From the NCBI GenBank assembly GCA_021778315.1, contig JAJYCQ010000004.1, positions 1-64,000 of the forward strand: a DNA stretch of 64,000 nucleotides. Reading direction: 5' to 3'. Shown one piece after another: positions 1-9,428 of the stretch. Below the pieces are notes generated by a model. The model searched no databases. It worked only from the letters and a program-made list of their open reading frames with translations, and was not told the origin of the DNA. Position 1 is the stretch's first letter. Every line of letters starts with the position of its first letter. A program made the position numbers and the translations under genes. The stretch is from Acidobacteriota bacterium (GTDB taxonomy: Bacteria > Acidobacteriota > Terriglobia > Terriglobales > Acidobacteriaceae).

Positions 1-20
1 ATTCAAAGAGCAGTGAGGGT

Positions 21-3000
21 GTGGTTATCTTTACCGGAATCCGAGTGAGCGCAAGCTCCCTGAAGTGTACGACCCAGCCTGTGCGCACGCGCTCGAGCCA
101 TTTGGGTATCCTTGGCTTCGGCCAGCACCGTGCCACGCTATCGAACCTCTCCAGGTTCGGGATCGTGGCCTTGCTCGCAACTGTCCCCACCCTCGTCTCC
201 AGGGCTGGTGCGCAGGTTCAGGCCACGCCGCAGTTCTCCGCCGCATCCGCGCCGCAGATTCTTTGCCAGACGCAGGTGATCGGCAATCGCCGCATCCCCA
301 AGGAGTCCATCCTTGCGCGCCTGTTCAGCCGCCCGGGCGATCCCTACGATCCCGCAGTGGTGGAGCGCGACTTCAACTCCCTATGGAACACCGGCTACTT
401 CGACGATGTACGCATCGAGAAGGTCGCGGGCCAGGGCTGTCTGCAATTGCTCGTGTATGTGCGTGAGAAGCCCACCATCAGCGAGATCAACTACAAAGGC
501 CTGAATTCGATCACGGTCTCCGATGTGCTGGAGCGGCTGAAGAAGGAAAAGGTCGGCCTGACCGTCGAGAGCCAGTATGACGCAACGCGCATCAAGCGCG
601 AAGAAGTTGTACTTCGCGAGATGCTCGGCGAGCACGGCCACCAGTTTGCGACGATCAAGACCGAAGTGAAGACCATCCCCCCGGCACGTGTCGCTCTGAC
701 CTTCATCGTGAAGGAAGGCCCGACCGTCAAGGTGGGGAAGATTGCGTTCACCGGGAACACTGCGCTGAACCACCGCCAGTTGGTCGCCTCGATGAGGAAC
801 CTGCGACCGATTGGCATTCCCCACTCGATCATCTTCGAAAACATCTTCCCTCGCACCTTTGACGCCAGCAAGCTGGACGAGGATGCGGAGCGTGTACGCC
901 AGGCCTATCGCGATAAGGGCTACTTCAAGGCCATCACCGGCGAGCCGCAGACCAATGTACGCAACGCCGGCGGCATCAACCCCTTCACCTTGCATCCGTC
1001 GACTGGCAAGCGCGTCGATATCGTGATCCCCATCGAGGAAGGAGAGCGCTATCGTCTCGGTGGCATCACCTTCAGCGGCAACAAGGCCTATAGCAACTCG
1101 AAGGCTCTGCGAACACAGTTTCCCCTCAAAGATGGCGACTACTTCAGCGCAACGTTGTTCGCAAAAGGTCTGAAAAATCTGCAGAAGGCCTATGGCGAGG
1201 GCGGCTATATCAATATGGTGCCGAGCCCGATCCCGAGAACGGATGAGGCTAAGAAGTTGGTCTACCTCGACGTAGATATCGACGAAGGCAAGCAGTTCTA
1301 TGTCTCGCGTATCGAATTTACGGGCAACACCCTTACCCGCGACCGGGTTATCCGCCGCGAGTTGATGGTGGAAGAGGGTCAGGTCTATAACAGTCGCCTG
1401 GTTGATCTGTCATTGCTGCGCCTGAACCAGCTGAACTACTTCGATGTGCTGAAGAGCGATCAGGACGTGGAGACACGCCAGAATGCAGACTCAGGCACGG
1501 TCGATCTGCTGATCAAACTGCACGAGAAGGGTAAGAATTCGATCGGTATCAATGGCGGCGTGAGCGGTTTATCTGGCTCGTTCCTGGGCTTGAATTACGA
1601 GACCAACAACTTCCTTGGCCTGGGTGAGACTCTAAGCGTGAACGCCAATATCGGCGATCTCTCGCGCAACCTGAGCTTCGGATTTAACGAGCCGTACCTG
1701 CGCAACAAGCCGGTATCACTAGGCCTCCAGATCTATACCCGCAAGACGGACTTCAACCCGGCAAAGAGCTACGCCGTGACCAGTGGTCAGAGCACGAACC
1801 TGACCAATGCGGAGCAGTCACTGCTGAACAACTACAACGAGTCCAGCACAGGCCTGACGATCTCCACCAGTGAAGCGCTGCGTAAGCTCTTCCGGCGGAC
1901 GGGTGTAGCGCGAATCAGTTTGTCCTACTCCCTCTCGCGGTCCGGCGTCACGACGTTCAACCAGAACACGCTGAGTGTCTTCCAGACCCTAGCGTTCCGG
2001 TCGGGCATCGCTGGTGCGAACCAGTTGAACGGCATCATTACATCGACGCTGACACCTAGTTTCAGCTTTTCCACCCTGGATCGCGCGATCGGGCCGCACT
2101 CCGGCAAGGATCTCAGCATTGCGTTCCAGTTGGCGGGCGTGGGCGGTAATACAAAGTTCTACTCGCCCGTAGCCACATGGCGTCAGTTCTTCCCGATGAA
2201 GGGGTTGAAACTCAATCGTGAGGGCCACAATGTACTCGGCTATCGTGTCCAGGTGGCGAACATTGCGGGCTACGGCGGCCAGGTGGCCCCACCGTTCTCG
2301 CGACTCTACAGTGGTGGTGAAAATGATCTGCGCGGCTTCGACATTCGTGCGATCTCACCCTACACCTTCCTTCCCACCAAGGTGATGTTCAACCTTACGA
2401 ATCCGGATGGCTCGACCGTTCCGCGCGATCCCAGCAACCCGACGCTCGGCAACGTGCAGATTCCCATTCCGGTTTATCGTCTCGCACCCATCGGCGGCGA
2501 CACGTCCATCACATCCAACCTGGAATATCGCTTCCCGATCATGAACCAGGTGACGTTCGCGTTCTTCTCTGACTTCGGTCTGACATTCAACGCCGAGCCC
2601 ACCCAATTGCGTCAAAGCCCAGAAGGCATCTCGACCCTTAACAGCCCACTCTACGGCTGCCCTCAGGTAGTCAATGGAAACTGCCTCGGCGGCTACCAGT
2701 TGCCGCCCTTCTCGATCTATCTACAGAATGTGCCGCACACCAACTATGTGCCACGCATGTCGGACGGTGCGTATCTTCAGGTCACTCTGCCGATCATCAA
2801 CGCTCCGTTCATCATCTACTACGCCTACAACCCACTTCGCCTCTACCGCGATCTACCCCAGCAGCTCATTGCCCCGAGCGGTCAAAGTTGCTCGGGTACG
2901 GCAATCAACTGCTTCAAGAACTTCTTCCCGTTCGCTACCTCTCCGGCAGCGGCGGCCTATACCTATCAACAGGCGCTGCAATATTACGGAGCGGATTACA

Positions 3001-3053
3001 TCCTGCGCGAGCCGCGTAAGACGTTCCGTCTAACGGTGAGCACGTCCTTCTAA
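21..3053 (+). CDS. bamA: Outer membrane protein assembly factor BamA (Omp85)
   Basis: BamA folds and inserts beta-barrel proteins into the outer membrane. The N-terminus carries a hydrophobic stretch ending near RAGAQ, consistent with a signal peptide. POTRA-type repeats run from about residue 80 to 500, and a C-terminal barrel runs from about 510 to 1010, ending in Phe as outer-membrane barrels usually do. The NDLRGFD segment at about 768-774 matches the conserved (V/L)RGF motif of barrel loop 6. At 1010 residues it is longer than the E. coli protein (about 800), with long loops in the barrel. The GTG start is uncertain: the frame has no stop back to the window edge, so the gene may begin further left. 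A bidirectional terminator follows. The family is clear; that this is the main BamA rather than a paralogue is inferred from its length and POTRA number. Confidence 0.93.
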   Translation: MVIFTGIRVSASSLKCTTQPVRTRSSHLGILGFGQHRATLSNLSRFGIVALLATVPTLVSRAGAQVQATPQFSAASAPQILCQTQVIGNRRIPKESILARLFSRPGDPYDPAVVERDFNSLWNTGYFDDVRIEKVAGQGCLQLLVYVREKPTISEINYKGLNSITVSDVLERLKKEKVGLTVESQYDATRIKREEVVLREMLGEHGHQFATIKTEVKTIPPARVALTFIVKEGPTVKVGKIAFTGNTALNHRQLVASMRNLRPIGIPHSIIFENIFPRTFDASKLDEDAERVRQAYRDKGYFKAITGEPQTNVRNAGGINPFTLHPSTGKRVDIVIPIEEGERYRLGGITFSGNKAYSNSKALRTQFPLKDGDYFSATLFAKGLKNLQKAYGEGGYINMVPSPIPRTDEAKKLVYLDVDIDEGKQFYVSRIEFTGNTLTRDRVIRRELMVEEGQVYNSRLVDLSLLRLNQLNYFDVLKSDQDVETRQNADSGTVDLLIKLHEKGKNSIGINGGVSGLSGSFLGLNYETNNFLGLGETLSVNANIGDLSRNLSFGFNEPYLRNKPVSLGLQIYTRKTDFNPAKSYAVTSGQSTNLTNAEQSLLNNYNESSTGLTISTSEALRKLFRRTGVARISLSYSLSRSGVTTFNQNTLSVFQTLAFRSGIAGANQLNGIITSTLTPSFSFSTLDRAIGPHSGKDLSIAFQLAGVGGNTKFYSPVATWRQFFPMKGLKLNREGHNVLGYRVQVANIAGYGGQVAPPFSRLYSGGENDLRGFDIRAISPYTFLPTKVMFNLTNPDGSTVPRDPSNPTLGNVQIPIPVYRLAPIGGDTSITSNLEYRFPIMNQVTFAFFSDFGLTFNAEPTQLRQSPEGISTLNSPLYGCPQVVNGNCLGGYQLPPFSIYLQNVPHTNYVPRMSDGAYLQVTLPIINAPFIIYYAYNPLRLYRDLPQQLIAPSGQSCSGTAINCFKNFFPFATSPAAAAYTYQQALQYYGADYILREPRKTFRLTVSTSF

Positions 3054-3081
3054 CCGCAACGACATCAACGAAGGATGTAGC

Positions 3082-3133
3082 AAAAAGCTCGGGTATCAGC
3101 GAAGATGATCTTCACTGACACCCGAGCTTTTTT
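3082..3133. terminator. Bidirectional terminator between bamA and the convergent gene
   Basis: A long inverted repeat has arms AAAAAGCTCGGGT(A)TCAG and CTGA(C)ACCCGAGCTTTTTT around a loop of about 14 bases. The A-run on one side and the T-run on the other make it work in both directions. It lies between the stop of bamA (3053) and the stop of the minus-strand gene at 3141. Confidence 0.85.
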
Positions 3134-3140
3134 GCGCCCG

Positions 3141-4154
3141 TTAGAACGAAGAGGAACCCTCGCCAGCGCCGGGGGCCATGTGGTTAAGAATCTGCTGTAC
3201 GAAGATGATGTGAATATGAACGCGTTTGGCAACGTCAGGTAGAAACTCCGCGACCAGCGGACCGATGGGGTCCGTAGCAAACCCGGCAATCACACGCTTT
3301 GCCGTGGACGGGGCATTGGTACCAATGTCCGGCACATAGAGATTCGAAATCTCGGCACTTAGAGGATAGTTAATCAACGTGGCGTAGTTAGGCATCAGCG
3401 AACCATCATCATGCTGCGAGACGAGAGTGTGGATCAGCGCGTGCTTAATGCGACGCGAGACAGATGCCTGGGGCATGCGGTGATAGCGCGGGTCTTCGTG
3501 GGTCAGGCTTGGGATAAGAAATGTTCCGGTGAACTCAATTTGAATATCCTCCGCCAGACTGTATCCACTTTCCCTGCCCCACCCGGCAAAGCCCGGGCCA
3601 TAGTAAGAGTGCGCGTTGCTTGCGACTGTGATTGCTGAGAAAAAGCCAATGGTCATCAGGTTGAAAGGATCCGTCACATCCCGGGTGGCGAGGACTCCCT
3701 TCTGCCGGACCGATAGAGGGGTGACGAAGCCCGTGTCAACGATAAACTGAAGAGGGTCGGCACAGGAAGACTGCGTCGAGGGCGTGAAGATGATGGGGAA
3801 CCGCCTCCTCTGCTTGGACTTTGGACAGGGCGGGAGGGTGGCAGAAGGCAGTGCCACCTGTAGTGGAACAGTCGTAGTTGGAGTCGGCTTCGTGCCCTGC
3901 GATTCGCTTAAGCTGGTGCTCTGCTGCTCGAATGGTTGAGGCGTTAGGGCCGTTGAATTTTTCGCTTCAATCAGCAATGCACTGGGGGCATCCGGCAGCG
4001 GATATGTGAGCGATTGCCCCTCCACTCGAACCGACAGAAAGAGGAAGAAATAACTTGTAGCGATGAGGGCTCGAGCGCCACTTGTCCATGGAGCTCGTGG
4101 TGTCCTGCCCTTACCCTGCAGTTTCAGATCGTGCATACCGAAACTCATCTCCAC
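3141..4154 (-). CDS. Exported protein of unknown function
   Basis: This is a 337-residue protein with a hydrophobic segment near residues 27-45, read as a signal peptide. A Ser/Thr/Pro/Gln-rich linker follows to about residue 110. The more conserved-looking C-terminal two thirds contain the segments GPGFAGWGRESGYSLAED and LTHEDPRYHRM and a Ser/Ala-rich helical region. I do not recognise a named domain. From memory, proteins of this look are common in acidobacterial genomes, but I cannot confirm that. It converges on bamA and shares its terminator. The start is uncertain, because the inner Met at residue 7 would also leave an intact signal peptide. Confidence 0.7.
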   Translation of the reverse strand: MEMSFGMHDLKLQGKGRTPRAPWTSGARALIATSYFFLFLSVRVEGQSLTYPLPDAPSALLIEAKNSTALTPQPFEQQSTSLSESQGTKPTPTTTVPLQVALPSATLPPCPKSKQRRRFPIIFTPSTQSSCADPLQFIVDTGFVTPLSVRQKGVLATRDVTDPFNLMTIGFFSAITVASNAHSYYGPGFAGWGRESGYSLAEDIQIEFTGTFLIPSLTHEDPRYHRMPQASVSRRIKHALIHTLVSQHDDGSLMPNYATLINYPLSAEISNLYVPDIGTNAPSTAKRVIAGFATDPIGPLVAEFLPDVAKRVHIHIIFVQQILNHMAPGAGEGSSSF

Positions 4155-4892
4155 ATACCGCCAAAGGATTCACGAGGTAGAACGTTCCTCTTAACCATGG
4201 CATGTCTCTCTTGCAGAGGACCACTCTCAATGGTTCGAGTGGTAGCCCGCCCGCTTGCTCCCATACTACCCGGCACCGGAACTTCGACTGAATAAGACGC
4301 AAAGATCACCGTGGGCAACTGTAGAGATTTACCTCCAATGAATTGGACGAATGGCTCCACCACACAGTGAACATGATTGTGGACGTTTAGATCGATTGCG
4401 GAGTTGCAGTACCTGCTACGCGCCGCATTTGTTGAAGCTCTTCGAACCACGACCCGATGGATCGCGCTGCAGACCCAATCTGCGCACGGGGCCAAAAGTC
4501 GACAGCGCAGGCTGTTGTGCTTACTCGTCTTGGCAATCGCCACTTGCTGTGGGGCTAACAGTGGAGTCATTCGCTCTCTCATGGGTGCGATGGAACGCGC
4601 ACTTGATAGGCGCACAGCTGCCACCAGGGACGAAGTTGCTACCCAGTAAGGACGCAGTCTTGAAGGAGATGGTTGTTTCTGTTCGGCCTTCCCATGACAC
4701 CGTAAAGTGCGGACTCTGAAAGATACAAGCACTTTGCGACTTTGAACTTGCGCATGAAGACATCTAAGAACGAGTTACCAGCTAGGCACACAACCTGTGA
4801 TCAAACGTTGACGCGGGGTCAACAGCATTCAATCATAGAGATTGGCATTTCAGCATCTCGGAGATTGAATCTTCGGCGAAAGGGGTCTGCTG
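4155..4892. other. Gene-poor 738-base gap with no convincing gene
   Basis: Several overlapping ORFs of 60-195 codons exist on both strands; the longest is on the minus strand, 4145-4732. None has a convincing domain, signal peptide, codon pattern or ribosome-binding site. The 195-codon ORF contains the string NHVHCVVEP, which faintly recalls the HxH motif of REP-associated transposases, but nothing around it supports that family. A short inverted repeat, GTTGAC-5-GTCAAC, lies at 4807-4823 upstream of the RlpA-like gene and could be an operator. The region may be a decayed gene or regulatory DNA. Confidence 0.4.
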
Positions 4893-5732
4893 ATGCACTC
4901 CAATGCACGCGAACCAGCGCACAGCATGACCAACGCTCAACATGGCCGCTTACGTCTTCCCTCTCGTGGCCGCCAAGCGGGGGCGCTGATGACGGCTACG
5001 GCCCTGATGTTCTTATCCACCGGATGCCATCATCACAAGCAGCAGGCGTATGCTCCCCCACCCCCTCCATTGAGTAGTCATCCATCGCATCGAAACAGCG
5101 AGTCCAATCAGGATAGCGCGTCAGCCCAGAGGCCTCCGCGCGGTCCTATTGCCGAGCCCAAAGGCAAGCCCATCCTGGTAGAAACCGGGATGGCAAGTTG
5201 GTATGGGCCGAGCGGCCACCGCTCTGCGGACGGTTCTGCCTATGACGGCAAGAGCATGACGGCCGCCCACAAGACTCTGCCGCTAGGCACAATTGCGCGT
5301 GTCACCAACCTGGTCAACGGTGAGTCTGTGATGGTGCGTATCACAGACCGCGGTCCGTTTGCTCATGGCCGCGTGCTCGATCTTTCAGAGAGTGCGGCCA
5401 AGGAAATTGGTCTCTATCGCATGGGCGTGGCGAAGGTAAAGATCGAGGCTTATGGCACGGGCAACGTGACGTCTGGCAGTCTGCAGCCGAGTTCCGCAGG
5501 TAAGTGGTGCGTGCAAACAGGAGCTTTCAAGAGCCAGCAGGATGCGCTTGATCTCAAAACTGCCTTGATGAAGCGCTACGCCGGGTCGCGCGTTATCGAG
5601 TTTGCCGGGGCCACCGGATATTGGGTGCGCATCGACCCAGCGCAACATGACCATGCGGACGCAGCTGCGATCAAGGAGTGGATCGGAAACCCTGACCCAC
5701 AAGCTGTGCCGTATCTCGTTCGCCTGGATTAG
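4893..5732 (+). CDS. rlpA: RlpA-like septal lytic transglycosylase lipoprotein (DPBB + SPOR)
   Basis: RlpA-family enzymes cleave glycan strands that lack stem peptides, usually at the division septum. The sequence has a lipobox LSTGC with the lipidated Cys at residue 45, a Pro/His-rich linker to about 90, a double-psi beta-barrel domain at about 97-187 (TGMASWYGPSGHRSADG start) and a SPOR peptidoglycan-binding domain at about 204-277. His126 (TAAHKTLPLG) and Asp152 (ITDRGPF) occupy the places of the catalytic His/Asp pair described for Pseudomonas RlpA. The start is supported by GAAAGGGG about 9 bases upstream, although it gives an unusually long region before the hydrophobic core. Met12 is an alternative. 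Confidence 0.9.
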   Translation: MHSNAREPAHSMTNAQHGRLRLPSRGRQAGALMTATALMFLSTGCHHHKQQAYAPPPPPLSSHPSHRNSESNQDSASAQRPPRGPIAEPKGKPILVETGMASWYGPSGHRSADGSAYDGKSMTAAHKTLPLGTIARVTNLVNGESVMVRITDRGPFAHGRVLDLSESAAKEIGLYRMGVAKVKIEAYGTGNVTSGSLQPSSAGKWCVQTGAFKSQQDALDLKTALMKRYAGSRVIEFAGATGYWVRIDPAQHDHADAAAIKEWIGNPDPQAVPYLVRLD

Positions 5733-5762
5733 ACCTTCACTGGACTTGTAACTAGGCGTTAG

Positions 5763-7403
5763 CTACTTCACAGTTGCCGACGGTGGCGCGTAATAAGGCA
5801 ACTTCTGTTGCGTCTCGTTGGCGCGCTTCACTGTGATGTCGGCGAAGAGCAGTTCGGGGGCGATCGTTGTCTCTGGGATAGGACCAATCGTCTGGGCAAC
5901 GTACGGCTTGCCGCCAGCGGCGACGATCCCGCTCCGGATAGCGCGCTGGTCAAGCTCGTCGAAGATTGCACCTCTAACCAACGTTCGCTTACCATCCGGT
6001 GAGACACGATAGAGGAGTCGCGGCAAGAGTTCGCCGCCGAGTGTCTCTACTTCATACACGTCACGTCCTTGTTGCTTCGCATAGGCCACCAGTTTTGCAT
6101 GCAACGCAGCAGGCGAAATTGGTTCGGCAGACTTTACGATAAGGACGCCCGCATGCGAGTGAGCAGCTTGCCCCAGTGCAGCGCGTCCATGACCATTGGA
6201 ATTTGGAAAATCCTTAACCGGCTCGCGGCCAATCAGATAGTTGATCAGCTTTCCATGATCGACAATCTCAACCGGCGCAACGGGCACACCCTCGTCGTCG
6301 ACCTTGTACGCCCCGAGTAGCTCTTGACCCTCGAAGCTGCGTAGCGTCGGGTCGTCCACCACAGAGAGAAAGGGCGGCAGCACTGGAGTCTTGAAGCTCG
6401 ACTGGTATATGCCCTGCGTCCGGGCAGAGGTTCCGATGTCCGGACGATCAGCTTCGATATTGGGCACGAAGAGCCGATTAAAAACATCCGCAGAAGCATC
6501 GCCGGAGAAGAGCACAGGGCCGTGGTAATCCTCCGAGCCAACGACCGGAGCGTTGCGCAATTCGTTGAAGCTGATCAGGTCTTCGATCGTGCGCTTCCGC
6601 AGCGCAGCCTCGCTCTCCAGGCCCGTGGCACTCACAGCAATCGAACCATTGCTGCGTGCAAGCTCCATACCGTCGGGAGCTTGCCCGGTCACATTAATCA
6701 CATCCGTATACCCTGTGTAGCCATGCCGTAACACCGTACCTTCCGTATTGACCGTGTAACGATTGACAGCGATGGCACTCAGGCTCGCGGAACTATACTC
6801 CACTGCGTCCGCAAAGCTGCGAACCTCCGGCGCACTTGCATAGAGACCGCTGGCCTCGACTAGGCGATGCTTCCAATCATCGCGGTCGAAATCCAGCGTG
6901 ACGAGTGGCTCGATCAGCGTGACAGGCTTAGTCGGCGAGAAGTCGTTAGCCGTAGGCGCACTCTGAAAATTCTTGAGTGCAGCCTGCTTTGCGGCATAGG
7001 CCCGCAGTGCGTTCTTGTAGGCCTCGTCGGTCGCAGACCAGAGCGCGAACTTCATTGCAGCGGGATCGTCGTCCCTTGGCGCGAGCGCTAGCGATCCATC
7101 GCCACGAGCAGAGCTGGAGTCCGACGTGTCACTCCCAATGCGCAGCTCGACACGTACGACGCGCTGGCGATTTTCACTCTCCTTAGTGAGCGCGCCATAG
7201 TTGGCCACCGCATCATAGCTGCGAATGTCTTCAAGCCGATACTCGATGAAGTAGGGCCGAAGCATACCTGGAAGAACCAGTTGGGCCTGCTCGCGGGCAA
7301 GCTCCTGCTGCATCGCGGTGAGGATCGGATCAGAAGGCTGCGCTGTTTGCGCAAAAGCAAACGAACACAGCGCAGGAATCAGGAGGAACCCATGTTTACG
7401 CAT
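5763..7403 (-). CDS. Secreted TldE/PmbA-like partner protein, catalytic motif missing
   Basis: The protein has 546 residues with a clear signal peptide (KHGFLLIPALCSFAFAQ). The fold signature is that of the TldD/PmbA (TldE) peptidase family, shown by segments such as LSVVDDPTLRSFEGQ, DDEGVPV and NSNGHGRA that align by eye with the upstream gene. Where the upstream protein has HExxxH, this one reads VFNRLFVPNIEA, and the C-terminal Cys-Gly motif is absent. It is therefore probably the non-catalytic subunit, as PmbA/TldE is to TldD. Its ATG overlaps the stop of the upstream gene by one base (TAATG), so the two are probably translationally coupled and make a complex. An export signal is unusual, since the E. 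coli pair is cytoplasmic. Confidence 0.85.
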   Translation of the reverse strand: MRKHGFLLIPALCSFAFAQTAQPSDPILTAMQQELAREQAQLVLPGMLRPYFIEYRLEDIRSYDAVANYGALTKESENRQRVVRVELRIGSDTSDSSSARGDGSLALAPRDDDPAAMKFALWSATDEAYKNALRAYAAKQAALKNFQSAPTANDFSPTKPVTLIEPLVTLDFDRDDWKHRLVEASGLYASAPEVRSFADAVEYSSASLSAIAVNRYTVNTEGTVLRHGYTGYTDVINVTGQAPDGMELARSNGSIAVSATGLESEAALRKRTIEDLISFNELRNAPVVGSEDYHGPVLFSGDASADVFNRLFVPNIEADRPDIGTSARTQGIYQSSFKTPVLPPFLSVVDDPTLRSFEGQELLGAYKVDDEGVPVAPVEIVDHGKLINYLIGREPVKDFPNSNGHGRAALGQAAHSHAGVLIVKSAEPISPAALHAKLVAYAKQQGRDVYEVETLGGELLPRLLYRVSPDGKRTLVRGAIFDELDQRAIRSGIVAAGGKPYVAQTIGPIPETTIAPELLFADITVKRANETQQKLPYYAPPSATVK

Positions 7404-9391
7404 TAGCGACCATCCTTCGGAGTCGGAGACATAGCCGGCTTTTCATCCAGAGGGGGTGGCTCGACGATCGGTGGCCGCGCTGTTCCCTGCGCTTGCCGTT
7501 GCGTCTCAATGGACGAGACGAGCATTGCCGGTGCCACGGCACTCACCGGAACAGTTCCCGACTCAGCACCACATAATCCGTTGAAAATATCCTGACGATC
7601 ACCAGTCGCAACAATATTATTCAGCGCTGCTTGCGGCGTACCAACGATCGACACGCCGCGCACCAGTTCATCCGGACGACCATCGACGTACACGCGATAC
7701 ACCACCAGGGGAATCACCTGGAAGGCCTGTGGCGAACGGCGGGTAGTCACTGCGAAGCCCGAGCTGATGTCCTCAAAATAAAGGCCATACGCTTTGCCTT
7801 GCTTCCTCGCCTCTGCCTTCAGCATCTCTCGGAGTTGCGCATCGGAGACGGTCTTTGTGGACGTAACGATAAGGTTGCCCTGGCGGCCGGTAGGCATCTT
7901 GCCACTCTCGGCGCGGCCATGGCCGTTGGATTGAGCGAAGCTCGCGACCGGCAGTCGCGACATCAGGAATGTCTTGAGCACACCATCGTCGACGAGTTGA
8001 ACGCGCCTCGCGGGCTGGCCTTCATCGTCGAAAAGATAGTGACCGCTCAAAGGATATCCGTTGAAATTAGTGAGGGTTGGATCATCTGCAACAGAAAGGA
8101 AGCTCGGCAGAATTGGCTTCCCAAGCAGCTTCGTAAACGTCTGCCCTTCTTCATCGCCACGCTGGCGTTGGCCTTCGAGCCGGTGTCCAAGGACCTCATG
8201 AAAAAACACAGCAGCCGCACGGCCAGAGAGAATCGCCGGGCCGCTATAGGGTTCGGTAACTGGAGCGATGCGCAGTTCGTCAAGGTTTTTTGCCATAGCC
8301 ACTGTTTCCGCAAGAACCTTTTCCTGCGCGGGCAAATTTCCAGTCGAATCCGCCTCAAAGGTCTCGTCGCGGAATAAGTCCATGCCGTCAGCGGCACGCG
8401 TGCGAGCAACCACGATCAAGCGTGCCGCCTGGTTCGGCGCTGCCACCTTTGTCCCATCGCTGGAGACAAAATAGTCGGTCTCATGGGATGCCTGCAATGC
8501 CGCCATATCATAGAAAATATGCGGATACGCTCTGAAGATGCCTGAGATCTCACGCAGTCGCGACTCCCACGCAACGCGGTCGACCGTCAGCGCCGGCTCC
8601 GCTGGGAGGATAGTGTCTTCCGGCTTCTCCGCAGAAAAATCGGCAGAAGAATCCTCCTCCTTGGCGCGAACCTGCTGCTCTGTCTTCACCTTCTCCAGAG
8701 CGTCGAGAGCCTTACCATAACCGCGGTTAGTCGCGAACCAGAGCGATCGCTCAATGGCCGTGCGATCATCCGAAAGCGGCAAAGGTAGCGTCGTGAGGGC
8801 GCTCGTACGATGCGCATCGTGCGTGTTGTCGAGCAGCGGCGACCCCAGCCGTACCTGCACATCAGCCGTACGGGAGTGAGCAACGTTCGAACTGGTGATC
8901 GCTCCGTACTGCGCATTGATGCTGACGCTCTCCGCATCCGCAACCGAGTAGCTCAGGAAGTACGGCCTTTGCACCGTCAGCGCTGTACTTCCCCTATCGC
9001 CGGAGGAGTTGACGGGCTTGATCGCCTTGCCGAGTTCGTCCATCGCTCGATGAAGCTCAGCCTCCATTGCCTGCATTACTACAGGCTCCTGCCCAATAGC
9101 CGCAGGGTTCGGATCTGGATTTGCTCTATCCGCGGGTGCCGCAGCATTTGCCGTCACCGTCGCGGCTAAAGCGAGAGCGATGGATCGCAGCCTGATACCA
9201 AGAAAACGCGAAGGTGATAAGGACGATGGTTCGATACGGGGCGAATCAGAGATGATCAAAGGCAAGCCAGCTTCCGGGGACACAGCATGTCGTCCATCGA
9301 GTGTATCGAATGTCACCCTTCGCTGGCTCCTGGTGACTACCACTCTTTTCCTGCAAAATGTACTTGCTGCTTTCAAGCCACAGGCGCACAC
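7403..9391 (-). CDS. Secreted TldD-like zinc metallopeptidase
   Basis: This is the catalytic member of a TldD/PmbA-type pair. HEVLGH at residues 398-403 (numbered from 9391) is the HExxxH zinc motif, followed by RLEG as in TldD. The C-terminal LCGAESGTVPVS matches the CG..G..VPV motif that supplies the third zinc ligand. A hydrophobic segment (RSIALALAATVTANAAA) around residues 68-85 looks like a signal peptide, which makes the long N-terminus suspicious. A TTG or GTG start near 9260-9290 would give a normal signal peptide and would remove much of the overlap with the divergent M48 gene. A Glu/Asp-rich linker near residue 250 is not typical of TldD. The next gene starts inside its stop codon. 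Confidence 0.85.
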   Translation of the reverse strand: MCACGLKAASTFCRKRVVVTRSQRRVTFDTLDGRHAVSPEAGLPLIISDSPRIEPSSLSPSRFLGIRLRSIALALAATVTANAAAPADRANPDPNPAAIGQEPVVMQAMEAELHRAMDELGKAIKPVNSSGDRGSTALTVQRPYFLSYSVADAESVSINAQYGAITSSNVAHSRTADVQVRLGSPLLDNTHDAHRTSALTTLPLPLSDDRTAIERSLWFATNRGYGKALDALEKVKTEQQVRAKEEDSSADFSAEKPEDTILPAEPALTVDRVAWESRLREISGIFRAYPHIFYDMAALQASHETDYFVSSDGTKVAAPNQAARLIVVARTRAADGMDLFRDETFEADSTGNLPAQEKVLAETVAMAKNLDELRIAPVTEPYSGPAILSGRAAAVFFHEVLGHRLEGQRQRGDEEGQTFTKLLGKPILPSFLSVADDPTLTNFNGYPLSGHYLFDDEGQPARRVQLVDDGVLKTFLMSRLPVASFAQSNGHGRAESGKMPTGRQGNLIVTSTKTVSDAQLREMLKAEARKQGKAYGLYFEDISSGFAVTTRRSPQAFQVIPLVVYRVYVDGRPDELVRGVSIVGTPQAALNNIVATGDRQDIFNGLCGAESGTVPVSAVAPAMLVSSIETQRQAQGTARPPIVEPPPLDEKPAMSPTPKDGR

Positions 9392-9428
9392 TCAAAGCAT
9401 CACAAATCAGTACCTTGCGAAGGAAACA

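Noticed and set aside
4145..4732. REP-associated transposase fragment suggested by NHVHCVVEP
   Set aside because: Only one short string fits, and no catalytic Tyr segment or flanking repeats are seen.
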